DNA from: Ophioceras dolichostomum
Lineage: Eukaryota; Ascomycota; Sordariomycetes; Magnaporthales; Ophioceraceae
DNA: 64,000 bases
Assembly: GCA_003049485.1 (NCBI GenBank)
Contig: PYST01000165.1
Coordinates: 1 to 64,000 of the forward strand
Direction: 5' to 3'
This document shows, one piece after another, positions 12,001 through 26,131 of this stretch. Both the position numbers and the translations under genes were made by a program. The notes under the pieces are model-generated. The model did not search any database and was not told where the DNA came from. It worked only from the letters and a program-made list of their open reading frames with translations. The number at the start of each line of letters is the position of its first letter. The stretch's first letter is position 1.

Positions 12001-15000
12001 CCGTTATCCCGGAGTCTGGTCGCGGGGGGGAGAGAGAGAGGATGGGGGTGGGCCAGCCCACAGAGCCATACACAGCATGGGTTGCTTTGCTTTGCTTCGC
12101 CTGTCTGGGGAGGACAAGAATCACCAGACACCTAGCCCAGACCACCCCAGCTCGAGACGGCCACACATTTCATCGATTTCACACAAGCGTACATCGAGGC
12201 TGCAAGAGAGAGCCAGGATAGAGTGAAAGCGAGCCAAAGAAAAGAGAGAGCTGGTGGGGCGAGGGGGGACGAGGGGAACGAATAGTGGTGCTTGTTCTCT
12301 CAACAACCCTCGTTGAATGAGAGATGGGGATAGCTGCTTCTGGATGCGACATGCAGCAGCTTTTTTCATGTATATGTAGTGCACCTCTACTATACCCAGG
12401 AGGGCAGACAAACGAATCGAAGGGCATGCAGAGATGCAGAGGGCCAGCCACGCTAGCCAATACTTGCTGTGTGCTCCCTGCGTGCTCTTCCTCTGTGCTT
12501 GCTGCGTCGCTCCGGGATTCCAGGCTACTGCAGGCTCAGCTGCAGAGGTGGTGGGGTCGACGAGTGAGAAAGCACGGAGGGAATCTGGGAGGTGATGCAG
12601 GCCATCCTGGTATGCCTGGATGATTGAATGTGCTGTATGCGCGGGTGTGTGGGTGTCCTGGACTGCATATTTCTGTTCTTCTGTACTTGACCGGCTCCTG
12701 ACTGATTGGCCAAGAAGGATGATGTGGTGTACCGGGTAGGGTAGGAGAAGGTGGGACAGTTCGAATGTGTGTGTGCGTTGTGTTTGTGCTTGTGCGAGGC
12801 GACGTGGGCAGGCAAGACAGGCAGCGTAAGGCGAGCGACAGAGCGAGCACTAAACGGGGAAACGTGTACCGAAACGAGACGCAGATAGAAGCAGGAGGGA
12901 GAAAAGAAACGGCCAGGGAATGACGCTTGCGAGCTCTCCTCATGCCTCGTTTGAGCCATCACTCCCTTGCCTTGCCTTCCCACAGCCAGCCCTCACTGAT
13001 GGCTTGATGCTGCTGGACGGAAACCTGCCGCTCGTTCGCCACCCGTCCTGCATTGGAGCACTCGCTCGCTCCGATGCCGCAAAGCAGGCAAGGCCTTCGA
13101 AGAAAAAGAGGAGTGAAACCGAGTTATTGGACTCGTCGCACCCTTCTCAAACATAGCCGGTTCTTCCACAACACGGAAGCAAGCGTCAGGTGGGCGGAAA
13201 ACCTCCCTTCGAGCCAGGCGCAAAAACGGGAAGAGGCAGGGCGGAAGAAAGCGCAGAGGAGGGTGGGGCTCAATTCGTTCATTGCTGGAAGGTGTTTTCG
13301 CTTCCCGTCATTCTGCTCCTGCTGCTGCCCCGTCTCAAATAGCCGTGCCGCCCAGCTGCCGTCCGGTTGGTAGTGGACCACGACCCAGCTGTGAGGTGGT
13401 GGGGACAGGCACTAAGGCTTCCCTACGCCCACTGACTGGCTCGAAGTGCCAGGGAAGTGATCTCCCCATCAATTATCTTCATCGCCAGCTAGCTTCGAAC
13501 AGATTGATTTTCATCCACAGAACAGAGTGCTAATCGTCCTCTTCGTTTCTTCCCGCCCCTGAGGAACCTTCCTTCTGTTATTAACAGAAATTAATTGCCA
13601 CACATCTCGCTCCCCCTCCCTTCTGTCGGCTTTACTCTCGTGATGAAGATGATGGAAGGATGTGCGTTTCCAGACGCCAGGCGCATCCCAATCGAGTCCG
13701 CAACCCCCAAATCCGGGGAGACGAGGTGCGCTCAGTAATTGCAATCCTCCTTCCTGAGCCGCGCCCCCAAAAAGCGTGGCTTTCCTGCAACTTAGTTCCG
13801 TACGTTAGACTAGGTTATTTAGCTTACATGGACTTGGCTCGTCGTGCGGGGAGTGTAAGAAACGGGAAGCCGGAACGGGACTAGAGACGCAGGCTGTTCG
13901 GAGGTGCGCTGGTGACCATTTCCGGCTCGTCTGATGTTCATCCTTCCTCTGCCAGCTTGCCACGCCGTTCGTGCGTGTGTGTGTGCGTGCGTGCGTGCTC
14001 ACGGAGAGACTAAGTGACCTGGAGCGATATCAAGCACATCAAGCGCATCAAGCAAGCACCTTCGCCAATCCCTCTGCACTCCTGTGCCCTTCTTTTCTTC
14101 GTCCGCTCTTCCCCTTCAGTTCGTCCTATCTGCTTTGTCGCCCCACCTCCAAAACCCAAGTCTTGGCCCGGCTTTCCCCTCTCTGAGCTGCAACTTGCAT
14201 TCGGCCATTCTCTGCTCCCTCCCTGCATATCCACTGGCTGGTCCCTTTGATGCAGATCCCCGCCTGGTTTTGCAAGCGAATACCGGCAAGGACTGCAGGA
14301 GGCTCCAGCCAGTTAAACCTGGCCGAATGTCGACTGCACGGAGGGGGGAAAGATGTGGCAACCTTGTCTCGGTCCGGTCCAGTCTGACCTAGCCTCCCCA
14401 AGGATAAACCACGCACCTGGACGCTTGGCGGGCGTCCAGTCGCACTACTCCTGTGTCGACCCTGTACAAGTGTTTCTCGCTCTCAGGCCCCATTCAGGTA
14501 CCAGAGGGTTATCTCCAATATTTCCCGTCTCGGTCAGCTTCCTCCTTGTCCACTTTGTGACCACTACTTGCGAACACACGGGCCCTAGCCTGGCCGCCCC
14601 TAATTATAAACCTCACGGACAGCTGCCTGTCTGCATATATGGGTATTCTTGACCCTTTTTCTGTTGGCGAAGTGGACAGTGGCAGTTTCATCCACAGGAG
14701 GCTGCAGCCCTGGAGGAAGAGGCGCCGTTCGATTCTCTTCCGTCTCTCTCCATCCAGGATGTCCCATGATTCTCTTCACTCACTCCCCCTCCTTGTTGAG
14801 CCGCCCTGACCGCCGCCCTTGCCATCAGAATATACTAGGAGAACCCGCTCGGTCACCATGCCCAAATCCATCAGTGAGAAAGCTGTGCATCGTTCCACCG
14901 AGCTTCCACATAGAGAAAGCAACGAAAATGGAATCAAGGGATGCCTTTCGCAGATCAGTCGAGCCGCCAGGCTTGACGGACCTCGCCGGAAGATCACAGT

Positions 15001-18000
15001 TGCTTGTGCCTCCCAGCATGGAGCCTCAAGCCTCCCTTCCTGATCATGCCATCAAATCTTGACCACATGCTTCAGTCAGGCATTAGAGCTACGCATGCCT
15101 TTCGCTTACCTCTTTCTCGGGAGGCGCTGCGTGTCGGATACGGTGATGTTCGTGGGTGCAACTCATCAGAGGCTGCCAAATACATACATAGGTGCGGGCG
15201 AGGTCATTGATGTGATTCCAATGATGTTTGGCGGCATTTTTGTACTTTGGTGTGGACAAGAGGACTGGGCGGGGGTGGAAGTACCCCTGCAACACCACAA
15301 GAGGCACGGAATACGTGGTGCCCCTCACAAGCATGCCTCACCCACCACCACACTCAACGTGCAGGCTATGACGAGGAACAAATGAATAAATTGAAAACCA
15401 GTCCACCTGGGCAGGGCACCGGGGACCCTGGTTCGAGACGGCAGGGAAGACGGGTGGTGGCACAAGATACCACCCTAATTCCGGGTTTGGTGCCCAAGGG
15501 CCCAGCCTTTTTTGCTTTCCACCTTTCTCCCAGATTTCCACATTTCTTCCTCCCTTGTCGTGCCCCCAAAGGCATCAGCATCAGACTGCACAAAGAAAGC
15601 CAGGGAGGGGTCGGGGAGTCACAGAACTACCACTGTAGCTGGTGTGCATCCTCGTCGGGGACGGCAGAGATATCACTGGCTCCGCTCTCCAAACCTCGCA
15701 CACAGAGAGACCAGTCACAGTGCACAGAGCTAAGTGCGTGCAGTAGTCTCCTGCGTGTCCAGCCAGCCAGGCCCACAAGCTCACCGGCGACCAGTGTGGA
15801 AATTGCATTTTTGCACTTTTATTCGACTCGCCTTGGCCGATCAGCCGTGAAAGCCAGGAGCGAACCGCACGACGTGTGGAGGCCATCAGAGGGCAGCAGA
15901 GGCAGGCAAGCAGAGAGGAGACAAGGACGCAGCATGCGACCCTAGCTGTCGTGCACCGGTAACACCAGACTATGTACTGTGGTAGAGGCGAGCCAGCGAG
16001 CCAGTCAGAGTGCGGCAACCCATTAAGGGCCGGCAGACACTCACACAGGAGATACCAGCAGTGCCCCATTCTGGACGAAGGCTGCCGGGGCGTCGTGGTG
16101 TCGTGATGTCGTGTGTGGCGAACCAACCCCGGGAAGAGAAGTCCCTTCACAGTGCCTCCACTCTGTCCCCAACCCTCACTCCGGGCACCTGGAGCCCGGA
16201 GCCTGGAACTTGAGGCGGGCGGGGGGTCGGCTTGTGATCGCAGTTCCCTTTGCCTGCGTTGCCGACGACGTGCGGACAAGATGACTTGTTGGACCACTCT
16301 TGCATTCTTCGTGGCACTTCCCTGCGCTCTCCAATAGAAGGGAGTCGTCGTACGTGCGTAGCCGATGGGTTTCTGGCTTATGTATGTGTGTCTGTAGTTG
16401 TAGCAGAGCCAAGCAGGGCAACGTCGGCTACCAGACTCACAGCCACTATCGACAAGAAGGACCTCCAGGTTTTTGAGAAGAAACAAATAGAGTGTGCCAA
16501 CGTGGCTAGCGAGTGCGTGCACCACTGCATTCTCTAGCACCATGCGGAATATGATCTTTCATAGCAGGGAGGGAAAGACAACGGGTGACACAGGAACCTG
16601 GATAGCACAGGAGCACAGGGCCTGACCATATAGCCCCAACCTGGCTCCCGGTTTCCCTTCCCGATCGAGTAACGCCTGCGTCATAAATCTGTAATCGGAC
16701 TCAAAAATCGACAGAAAAGAAAGAACAGGACACACCGGAATCGACGATCCCTTCCTCCTCCTTCTTTCTCCCTACCTCTTCAATTTTTGTAGAATATTGA
16801 CCCTCATCGTCTTCCCCAGCAGACCCACGAGGAGAAGGCACGAGAGAAGGGGAACTCGAGCCGGAAACCCCCATACCTAGAATGATTATTCCGCGCGGGC
16901 TCGGTCGCCAGCCGTGAGTGCGGCAGACCGCGGGACCGAGACACGCTTCATGTCCGGAGCGGGAAGAGTCCCCCCTCCTCCCCAAAAAGAAGAACGATGG
17001 GATAGGTAGAAGAAATAGGAAGGAAAAAAGGGATCGACTCTCGGTCCTTCTCGCCCAAGCGTCGCCAATGACACCCCGCCGTCCATCCGTCGCCGGCCGG
17101 GTGAAAGAAACTGTCACCACGGCTTCCCGTCATGATGTTTCCATTGTTCATGTTTCGATGGAACTTGGGAAGAGAAAACCCCGGGCCGGCCCACAAAACA
17201 AGTGCGGCGCTACCCCGCCTGGTTCCATTCTCGCCCGTCTTCCCGCTCATACACAACTGGCAGTAGCCTTGAACCGGGCGAGGATGCCAGCCAGGATCTT
17301 GGTTTGTCGTTGGCATTGGGTTTTTTTTTCGTTCTGTCAATTTTATTTTTGCAGTTCGACCGAGTCCAGATCGCATCAGCTCATTCTTGCCTCGTTCCGA
17401 GCCTCCCCGACGAACAGGTCTCATCATCATTGTCACCGCCTATCCTATCCCTCACTCCCCACATGGCCTGGCCGCCCGCCCATGGCATGGAAATTTCCAA
17501 AACCCAACAACGAATAGCGAAACGCATGGATCAATATCTCGGGTATCCCACGCTGCTGGGTCGTCTCTTCCCCAATCCCATCCGTCCATTCCCATCCCTT
17601 GCTAGCAGCTCAACGTGGTCAACCCTTACCAAGCGGGAAGATCACCGACCGCCTTCTCTACTGAGTACTTTTGCTTTGCGATGCTGCACCTCTCCTGCAC
17701 CCACCTTGCGCCCTGCCTACTAGGTAGGTACACATACCTTGCCTGCCGACCACAGAAGGGGAACGAATGGCTCACAAGAAAGGGACAAGGGAGCGGCAAT
17801 TAGATATTCCCTCGCAACACCGTCCCCCAACGCACATACCCATGGATCCCTTCACCTCATCAAGCAGTCGAGAGCGAGGAATCTCCGAACCAGCGAACCA
17901 GCGAACCAGCGAACCAGCAGCCTTGTGTAATATTAATCATCTCAAAAGCTGCCCGCCCCTGGATCCAGGCCGGAATCACGCAGAAAAGACCGAAAAATAG

Positions 18001-21000
18001 ACCGTAGTCCGAGGGGACCCCTTTGGTATTTCAGGCCAAAGTCGGCGGCTGGTCTCGTGTGTGGTTCGCAACTGTATTTTTACCAACAAAATGTTTCATG
18101 CCTTGCCTCCCGGGTTCTTTTTTGGGGGTTCTCACCAGTGCCCACAAACATGGTACAACTTCGGTCCTGCCCGACCTTGGACGGCGCATGCGTTACAAAA
18201 CCACTCACTCCCATGTGCAGATCACGAACTACTCATCCTCGCCCATTGAACTCCTTCTCTTCCCTCCATCCACTTCCTTCGGTCGTAAAGCCACAGACCA
18301 TTGCAAGTCTCCGTCACAGTCCTCCAGCCTTTCAAGCGCAGTCCAGGCCAAAACCAGAACATTCCCCCATGTTCAAGGACCCCCTGTAGCCCACCTCCCC
18401 TGCGACTGCTACCGAGCGGCTCAGTCCCAGCGACCCAGTGCCCAAGCTCGGTCCCGGCGCCCTGACTGTGGCGCCCGTGCCGGGCTCGCACCCCTCCTCG
18501 TGCTCACTCGTGTACGCCGCGCCGCTCACGGCAGTCGTTTTCGCTGGATGCTAGCAAGCTCCCTTCCAAATCGTGGCTGTAGCTCGGTTCCAGAATTTCA
18601 ACCACAGCAATGTTGCTTGCTTCTCGAGTCCATTCCTTCCAGCCTTGCTTGCGCCCCTCAAATCATGATCGACGAAAGATCGTTCCTTCCCTTCTATGCG
18701 CAACCTTTTTTAGCCTTCCACATAGGTACACACATACACACATACACCAAATCCACACATACAGAATGCCTCTCTTCCTGCTCCGTCGATCATGAACTTT
18801 CTGAAGAAAGAGACCGAAGCCACGCACTTTGCTCGCTGTTGTCGCCCCCACTCAGCCTCATGTGGCTGCTTGTCACAATGCAAAACCAGGAACAGTCCCG
18901 AAACCCTCACCGGATTCCAAATCCTTCACCCAAGGATGTAATGTAGGATTTGCCCGACTTAAGCTTCTTTTTGTTCAGGCTTTTTCGCTTCTGGGCTGAC
19001 AGCTGTCAACTAACGGCGACCATCAAAACCAACCCTGAATACCTATCCGTACTACTACGACCTTGATCAAGGATCAAGGAATGAGAGCGATAGAAAGACA
19101 TGTGTGTGTGGCTGGACCGGACCGACCCCAAAGGAGGACAAAGAAGGGGAAGGAAAGAAATACCTGGAAGCCTAACTCCGGCTAAAAAGTAACACGTTCT
19201 TTTTGGTTCCATGCATCCAACATCCAACATCCAGCATTCAACAGACAGCGCTGCCTGCCTCACCTGTCTCTCCTCCCTCGAGACGGCCGACTGCTACTCT
19301 GCTAGGTCGATCCGCGCATTGACGCTGATATTGAAGGGAGTGGAACACAGGAGGGGAGTGGAGTGCGGCCTGTCAAGTGGTAAGCTGCATCTCGGCCGCT
19401 TCTCGCTACCTAGGTAGTTACTGGCTGCTGGTTGCTGATGCTGATGCTGCGCTGGCGACGCGTTGTATGTACGGATTGTACCGCTTCCACTTCTTCGAGG
19501 GGTGGTAGGCTAGCTGGATGAGCCGGTCAAGCCAGCGTTACACAACCCATCCATCCATCTTTTAGACTCTCGGCCGCATTTATCATATCCCGCTCCAGAT
19601 TGTTCACAATCTGCCTGCCAGCGTGTCAACAGGCAGTGCGAACCGTCAAGTTTTCTGCTGTTGGGGATTTGTTTGTTTGCCTCTCTCTCTCTTCTCTCTA
19701 CCTTGCATCTCTTCGCGTCTCTGAACGTACGAGTGTTGAAGGACCATGCGGCTGTGATAGCTGTGATGACCACTTACATACGCTCGAAAACGAAAACCAC
19801 TGCCCTTTTCTCGGTTGACTTTTCCGAGTCTGAAAGTTTGGGCCTCGGCAGTGTGGGCTTTAGGTTGTTTTCTGGGATTTGATACATCATTTTTGCTTTC
19901 TTCTTCGTCCCTCCCTCACCTACTAAGCAGAGAAAGCAAGCGCTGTCTGCAGGCCGGTCGATGACGATCGCAGGTGACTGATGTGCATCAGCCCTTGCCA
20001 CCCACGTTTTCGGCCTGGCTCTGACAGCTCTATGACGAATTGGCCCATTTCCATTTCCCGCAATAGGACACGCAAGAAATACAAACGAAATATACATACC
20101 TTAGGTACCTACACACAACCTTGGCTAGGCCAACCAACTTTCTTCTCCAGAATCGACATGCGAATGGATTTGCTGCCCTCTCAATGACTCGGTCGTGACT
20201 CCGGTCCGGGCTCTACGCACGAACCAGCACCAAAGCCGGTGAAGGACCCATTCCGGCCGTTGACGCATGGCCCAAGAGCCGAGGATTATCGTCTCTTTGC
20301 GGTTTGTGTGGTGAGGGAACTTGAAACCGCGGCTAATGTCGCCCAAACCACTCCGTTCCCCCCATCGATTATGGCGCCCAACAACCGAGTCAGAACAAAA
20401 ACTTACCTCTATGGCGGGTAATATATTGGGCAAGCAAGAGATAGATCGCTTCTCGAAGAAGCCTTCCTCCGAACTCCGGGCCAGGCCAGGTTGGCAAAGG
20501 CGGGCCAGGCAAGGCCAGGCAAGCAAGCAGGCAAGCAAGCGCAAGGCTAGGCCAGAGCGGGGCTCCGGACAAAAGCGGGATCGATCGACATTCGTTCCCA
20601 TAAAGTGCCTCAATATCTACCCAATATTCTGGTTCAAGCAAGAACCACACATGCATACACATGCACGGGTAGGCGGACTCGTGTTAGTTTGGTTGAAGTC
20701 CAGCCGGGCACTCGGCCATGATCTCACCGAGGCGGCTTACTTCTTTCTCTCCTTCCACCTCTTATGTCTTGGCCGTCTCCGTTGTTCGCGTTTCGTCCCA
20801 TCCCTCACGATCGTCTCGCGATCGGAGGGGGCGAGACATGGCGAACGCTGACGATCATTCACAATTTGCTATCCCATGCCCCCGGATCGACTCTCATCGA
20901 GTGATACCCGAGTCCGGATGAAAATGTCCCGTATAGAGAAGATGTTCTGGAAGAATTCGTCGTGGAGCAGACGAGGTCATGCGACCCCGTGTCTCCGACG

Positions 21001-21812
21001 ACTCTCTCTTTTAGCCCCGTCTCTCTTTCCTGTTCTTCTCAACAATATCCTCGTCTGTCAAACTTGGGTAGGTTGGCAGGCGAAGAACATCACTCTCGTC
21101 GTATGGCCCGCCGCCAGCCAAGGGAGCGACGCGACAAGAACTTCGTCGCTTCGGTGCTCTCTCTCTCTCTCTCTGCGATGAAGCAAGACGAGGCCGGATA
21201 AATTGTTCTATTCCATGGTTTACTCTCCCGGCCTTTCACTCCCCTTCCATCCACGCGATCGTCTTTTCTTCTGGCTTCCGAGGCAAGGAAGGGCCACGCG
21301 AAAGAAGTCCTGAGCTGACCTAGCATCAAGCATCATTCCCTCCTCATCTTCGTGCCAGCCAGAGATCCAGAAATCCAGAAAGCCACGTCGGCTTCATGTC
21401 GGAACCTGACATTTCATATCGATTCTGTATGCGTTAGGGCGAGACTCGTCAGTCTGGTTGGACGGATTGGGCTGGCCCAATACACGAGACCAGCGAGCGG
21501 GACGAGCTCCGTTCATCAATCAATCAATCAATCCGAGCCCGGCACGTCAGTTTTTTAATCTAGAGGGGCCTCCGGATTCCTGGGAAGAGCTTTGGAGACA
21601 GGACAACTCTCAATATCGAGACATGCACTGTCCGCAGGACGGGCGGGCATTTATCCTAAGCGACCCCCCCTTTCTCTCTCCTTTCCACGAGAGGGTCCCT
21701 CCCCCCCACATCACACCGGCCGCGGTGAGAGAAATCCCAACCGGGAACCAGCTCTCTTCTCGCAATTCCCAGCCGCCTGGAAAAAGGGAAAATTGATGAA
21801 TTGGGGGGGGGG
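9088..21812. other. Gene-poor region upstream of the velvet gene
   Basis: No gene is supported over about 12.7 kb. Open frames of up to 320 codons occur, but they have random-looking composition and no recognisable motifs. The sequence is full of short low-complexity tracts: GT runs near 9800 and 13980, purine/pyrimidine tracts near 11470-11530 and 12020-12050, CT repeats near 21160, an (ATCA)n run at 21514-21533, and four copies of the 8-mer CGAACCAG at 17886-17917. TACCTAGGTA-type motifs occur near 17720, 19410 and 20100. The part next to the velvet gene probably holds its long 5' leader and promoter. Confidence 0.45.
17886..17917. repeat. 8-bp tandem repeat, four copies
   Basis: CGAACCAG is repeated four times without change in non-coding sequence. 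Confidence 0.9.
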
Positions 21813-21833
21813 NNNNNNNNNNNNNNNNNNNNN
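21813..21833. other. Assembly gap (21 N) inside a G homopolymer
   Basis: Twenty-one N bases are flanked on both sides by runs of G. The gap length is probably arbitrary. It marks a place where sequencing or assembly failed in a homopolymer. Confidence 0.95.
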
Positions 21834-24332
21834 GGGGGGGGGGGGGGCCACACCTACATACAATTTGTACGGCAGCCCGTCCGGTCTCGATCCGGTAATG
21901 TGCAACGTTACCTGTCGTCATCCAGGAACTGGAACCGGAACTGGGACTGGAACTGGGAAAGAAGGTTTGCCTTTTGTTGGTTCCTTGCCGGGACCCGGAG
22001 ACGAGGACCCTTTAGGCGTCAACATGAAGTCACGTACAGATGCAGAGGGCCCAGATGCAAACGCACGCGCGCACGCACACGCGGACTGTTCTCGCTGCTC
22101 TCCACATCATCAGCACGCCGATAATTCCCTCTCTGACCACTCTTCATCTATCCCGCCCTGCTGTGTCTGGTCTGTGCTGGTCCTGGCAGATAGGCTGCAG
22201 ATCCAATCTGCGGCAATAGAGGGTTCCTAGTGACGGGCTGACGCCAAGTGCCGTCCAGGGGTTGGAGCAGGTGATTTCCTGTCGTCTCTCCCCTGCCAGC
22301 CATCCCTCTCTTCTCGCATGTGCCTCGTGTGCCTGATGAGCTGGCTCTGCATACCCGGGAGGCCGGCGATTGGAGGATGGGGCGACAAGTGGCCGACCTC
22401 CGACCTTCCGAGGAAAGGGAGCTCTCACGACGTCCCCTCTGCAGGCAGACGCGCTTTCTATACCTGCAGGGCTACATGTCATCTACGGCAACTGGTATCA
22501 TCCCCCTGACGATCGGTCTGGCAGAACACCAAAGACCGTCCCAGCTGTCGACACATACAGCTTCTACCTATCCGCCATCATGTTCATCAAAATCTTCGTC
22601 GTCACCCACACCCTCTTCTCCCACATTCTCTCCTGATCACAATATCATCATTCCATTATAACCCTCATCATCATTATCATGGTCATCATCGCCTGCCAAG
22701 ACCGGGAAGGTATTTGCCACCACCGTCCAGGTTAGCATAATACAAACAAGCCCACCAAGCTCAGGATTTGTCCGGGAAATAAAGGAAGCAGCAAAACTTG
22801 TTTTGGGGGGCGCTCGTGTCTAGTGGTCAGCCCATACGAGGGAGAGACTCCCCGGGCCAACGGTATCAGGGCTGTCTCAAGCAGAAGAGCCGGGCAAAGG
22901 CTTCGATCACGGCTAGCTAACCGGTGCACGGAAGGAACAGCCAGTGCTGTCATGGGCGGGATAGGACGGGTACAGGCCGTAAAGGCCCACAACTTGGTGA
23001 AGGAGGAGCTACACTGCGCGAACTCACCATCAACTCCTCCTTTGGCCGCATCTCATTCCTGGACCCTTCCCTCTGTCTCTCTTCCTAGTAGCAGTGCTAA
23101 CTCGGCTTTGGGGGATAAGCATGATGACGGCGTCGGAATTCTCGGAAACCACCTCGTCCCCCCTTCGACGCGCCGAGACGCTCTCGCATAGAAACCTGGC
23201 TGATGCCCAATTCAGCCGGTCTATAGCCCAGCCGTGCCGTCACGCACTCGTGCAGCAGCCGTCGGACGCTGTCACGTGTTGACACCAGCATGTCTCTGCT
23301 CTCACGGACTCGCGAGGAAGTGCTTACGCAAAGGGAGAACGAGGGAGGGCCGAGATGCATGCCCGGGAGTCACGCATCAGGCAGGTACAGACAGACAGAC
23401 AAACGCACGGCCCTCGTTGCTTTCGTGCCTGACAGGATACAGGCAGCCAGTATCTGTCTGCCGGTATTGACGTCGCCGCATACCTAAAGTACCTAGGTGT
23501 AGGCTCTTGCCGGTCTATCCAGCCAAGCTGTCGATTCTGCCTCCTCTCACTCTGATCCGTTAACCGGAACTCTCCCAGCCAGGATGCAACAAAAGAAGCT
23601 ATGGCCTGTGTTTGGCCTCGTCCTTCACTTCCCGCCGACAAACCGGGCTTCGGGGCGTACAAACAGCGCCTCAAGTAAAGCAGCCCGTCTTTTTCCCACA
23701 AACATCATCACCGTCATGGCCAATATCCAACCCAGCTCGGCACCACGTCTCATCCTGTCCTTTCCCCTCATCTCCACGTCGACCACGTCACTCAACACCC
23801 AACACACCTACTTAGCGCCGAACGTCGTTCAATACGAGGAAATCCATAGGATACCTCAGCTATGTTATGGCTAGAAGCAATTAGCTATAGCACACCCCCA
23901 TCCCCATCCACATGCCCCTCCCTTCGCTCCCCGTCCTCCTCCTCCTCACACTCTATCGGGTCTACAAACTCCCCTTCTCACACTCAGGTCACCGCCTGCC
24001 CAATGCACAGTGCGCATGACAACCCCCTACCAGTGTCTTCCCCGTCTTGGAGCTCGTCCAGATTCCCTCCGTTCCGGGGCCACATCCACCACACCCCCCT
24101 TAAGACGGGCTCGCGATCCAGCGGCCGGTACCGGTTTTAGGTGGCGAGTGTGAACGGATTCCCCTCATCATCCGGCATAAGGATTGAGGGGACATCTGCC
24201 AGCTGGAGGGGAGACCTGGCTCTTGACCCGCCTGGGGGCAGTCGCCACCTAGCTTCCGTGCTAGCCGTTCATCAGGGCTTGAGCACCTCCGCAACGATAG
24301 CGGGCCACTTCTGTCTCTTTCCCTTCCTCTAC

Positions 24333-24363
24333 CTACATCCCTACATCCCTACATCCCTACATG
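24333..24363. repeat. 8-bp tandem repeat CTACATCC
   Basis: Almost four copies of CTACATCC occur in non-coding sequence. The unit shares the CTAC core with the TACCTA motif family. Confidence 0.85.
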
Positions 24364-25021
24364 CCCTCGTCGTACCAATCAGGATAGGGCAGTCTAGCTC
24401 ACTCAAAGTACCCCAAAGAGAGGGGTATTCGCTGCCAGTGCCAGGCCAGTCGCGCGAGGATGGCTGATGACAAGAGAAGCAGCAGAATGGGCGCCACGAC
24501 GTCGACGAAGACAGACACGCCATCACCGACTCCTTCCTTGGTTCCACCACGCAGCTAACCTACTTGCCAGCCAGCAAGCCAGCCGCGGCTCGCCTTCGGG
24601 GAGATTCCTCCATTGTCAAAACAGGAATTGTCATGCCATGCTGGTACCTACCTAGGCGCCTTTCATATCAGCCAGCCAGTCAGCTCGCCCTGCCCGCCTT
24701 CCTTCCTCATGAGCAGACAAAAGCCAACCGTTCACCCGTCCCGGGCATGTCTTCTTGATGCTTATGATACAAGCTGCTATCATATCATAGCACGTCAGCG
24801 TGGGCCGGATTATTTTCAGCCCGTCGCGGCCGATACTAGCGTTTTTTTGTTCCAATATAGTCTGCCTGGTCTTGTTCGTCTTCCTTGCCCACCTAGTCCC
24901 TTGTTGTCTCTCTCCCTACATCAGCTCTCTTCGTGTCTCTCGGCCTGTCTCTTCTCTTGCGCAAGAAATGTACCTCCTCTTCCACTCAGCTTGGCTCCCC
25001 CCCCCCCCCCCCCCCCCCCCC

Positions 25022-25022
25022 N
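25022..25022. other. Single N in a C homopolymer
   Basis: One undetermined base lies near the end of a run of more than twenty C. It is of the same kind as the other two gaps in the window. Confidence 0.9.
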
Positions 25023-26131
25023 CCAAAAACAATGTTTATGCTTTCTTGTTCATGATATAACCTGGACACGACGTCAAAAGCAGTCAGTCAGACGCTTCAA
25101 CTTGATAACCGTAACCGGTTAGCAAGCCCCATCAGGCACAGGCACACATGCCCCCCTATACCAGATCCAGAAACTCGACGTCGCCCCGTCAAGTCTTCAA
25201 TCTTTCGCCCCTCCCCGTTCCCTATTCAGTCGTCGCTGAATTCGGACCCAGCAACGTCCGAGACAGAAGAAAGAAAGAACGCGTGACGCGACCGAGAGAT
25301 GGCCCCAGCCATGCATAGGCCATGCTTCTTCCCCTCCCTCTCTCTCTCTATCTCTCTCTCCTCTCTCATCTACTTCATGCCGCGCGCCGCGAGTGGACGG
25401 ACGCTACCCTTCCCGCCCGTGCGCTTGTCTGCTGCCTACCATGGTTTTTTCTACTACGCTATCTTCGGCCGTTCTCGAAGCGGCCCCCCGGAGCTGGCAC
25501 AGAGTGAGAGAGACGGGTCGGGTCGGGCCAGGTCAAGTCTGAGGGGCTGAGAGGCTGGCTGGCTAGCTGGTGAAGGGGCAAGTCGCTGGCAGATTCTTGG
25601 GCAGGCAGGCAGGCAGGTACCAAGTAGGTACTCAGGCACCTTTGATACGCACATGCGCGCAAGCATGATGTCTTCAGCATACCCAGTGTATGGAAGCCCA
25701 CCTGCTGTCAGTACCTGGTTAAGTGGGCTGGGTCGAAGACACGTAGCTGTGAGGCGTGATGCTCTCTCTGCCTAGTACTTTGCTAGAATCCGACATGCAC
25801 AACTGTCTATCTTCGCTCATCCTCAATCCAACCCTGTTTGCCCCTTTCCCCCTTTTCCCCATCATGTACCCATGTCATTCTCAAAAGCAACAGCTAGAAA
25901 ATGTCAGTCCTCGGTGTGTTTCTCCGAGACATGTTTGGCTGGGAGTGTTGAGTGTGACTACATGTGTGACAGATGGTGCATGATGTGTCACACCGCCTGT
26001 TCCAACTGGCCTGTCCTGCCCATCATTGGAAGCTTCTGCTTCATCTCCTGTTCCTTGAAAATCTGTTCTAGAAACGGAAAGGGGAAACCCGTTAGAGCCC
26101 ATCGCTCGCGGCAGCCCATTTCTCGAAGACA

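Larger units (their letters stand above)
21834..26131. other. Gene-poor region with short tandem repeats and a second gap
   Basis: No gene is supported. Features seen are a degenerate 6-bp tandem (GGAACT variants) at about 21925-21957, a CTACATCC tandem at about 24333-24363, a long C homopolymer with one N at 25022, and GGCA repeats near 25600. TACCTAGGTA-related motifs lie near 23490, 24645 and 25610. The last few hundred bases are the likely promoter of the phosphotransferase-like gene. Confidence 0.45.

Noticed and set aside
15581..16543. 320-codon open frame on the minus strand
   Set aside because: Its composition is Trp/Cys/Arg-rich and random-looking, without domain motifs, and it lies in GC-rich non-coding sequence.
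18023..18946. 307-codon open frame on the plus strand
   Set aside because: It has no motifs and is rich in Ser/Pro/His as expected from pyrimidine-rich non-coding DNA. It has no Met at its true beginning that fits a gene.
22800..22900. tRNA-like stretch containing tctagtggtcagccc
   Set aside because: It resembles an A box, but no B box (GGTTCGANNCC) or acceptor stem follows.
24996..25024. Long C homopolymer as a biological element
   Set aside because: It contains an N and resembles the other two homopolymer gaps, so it is treated as an assembly or sequencing artefact.
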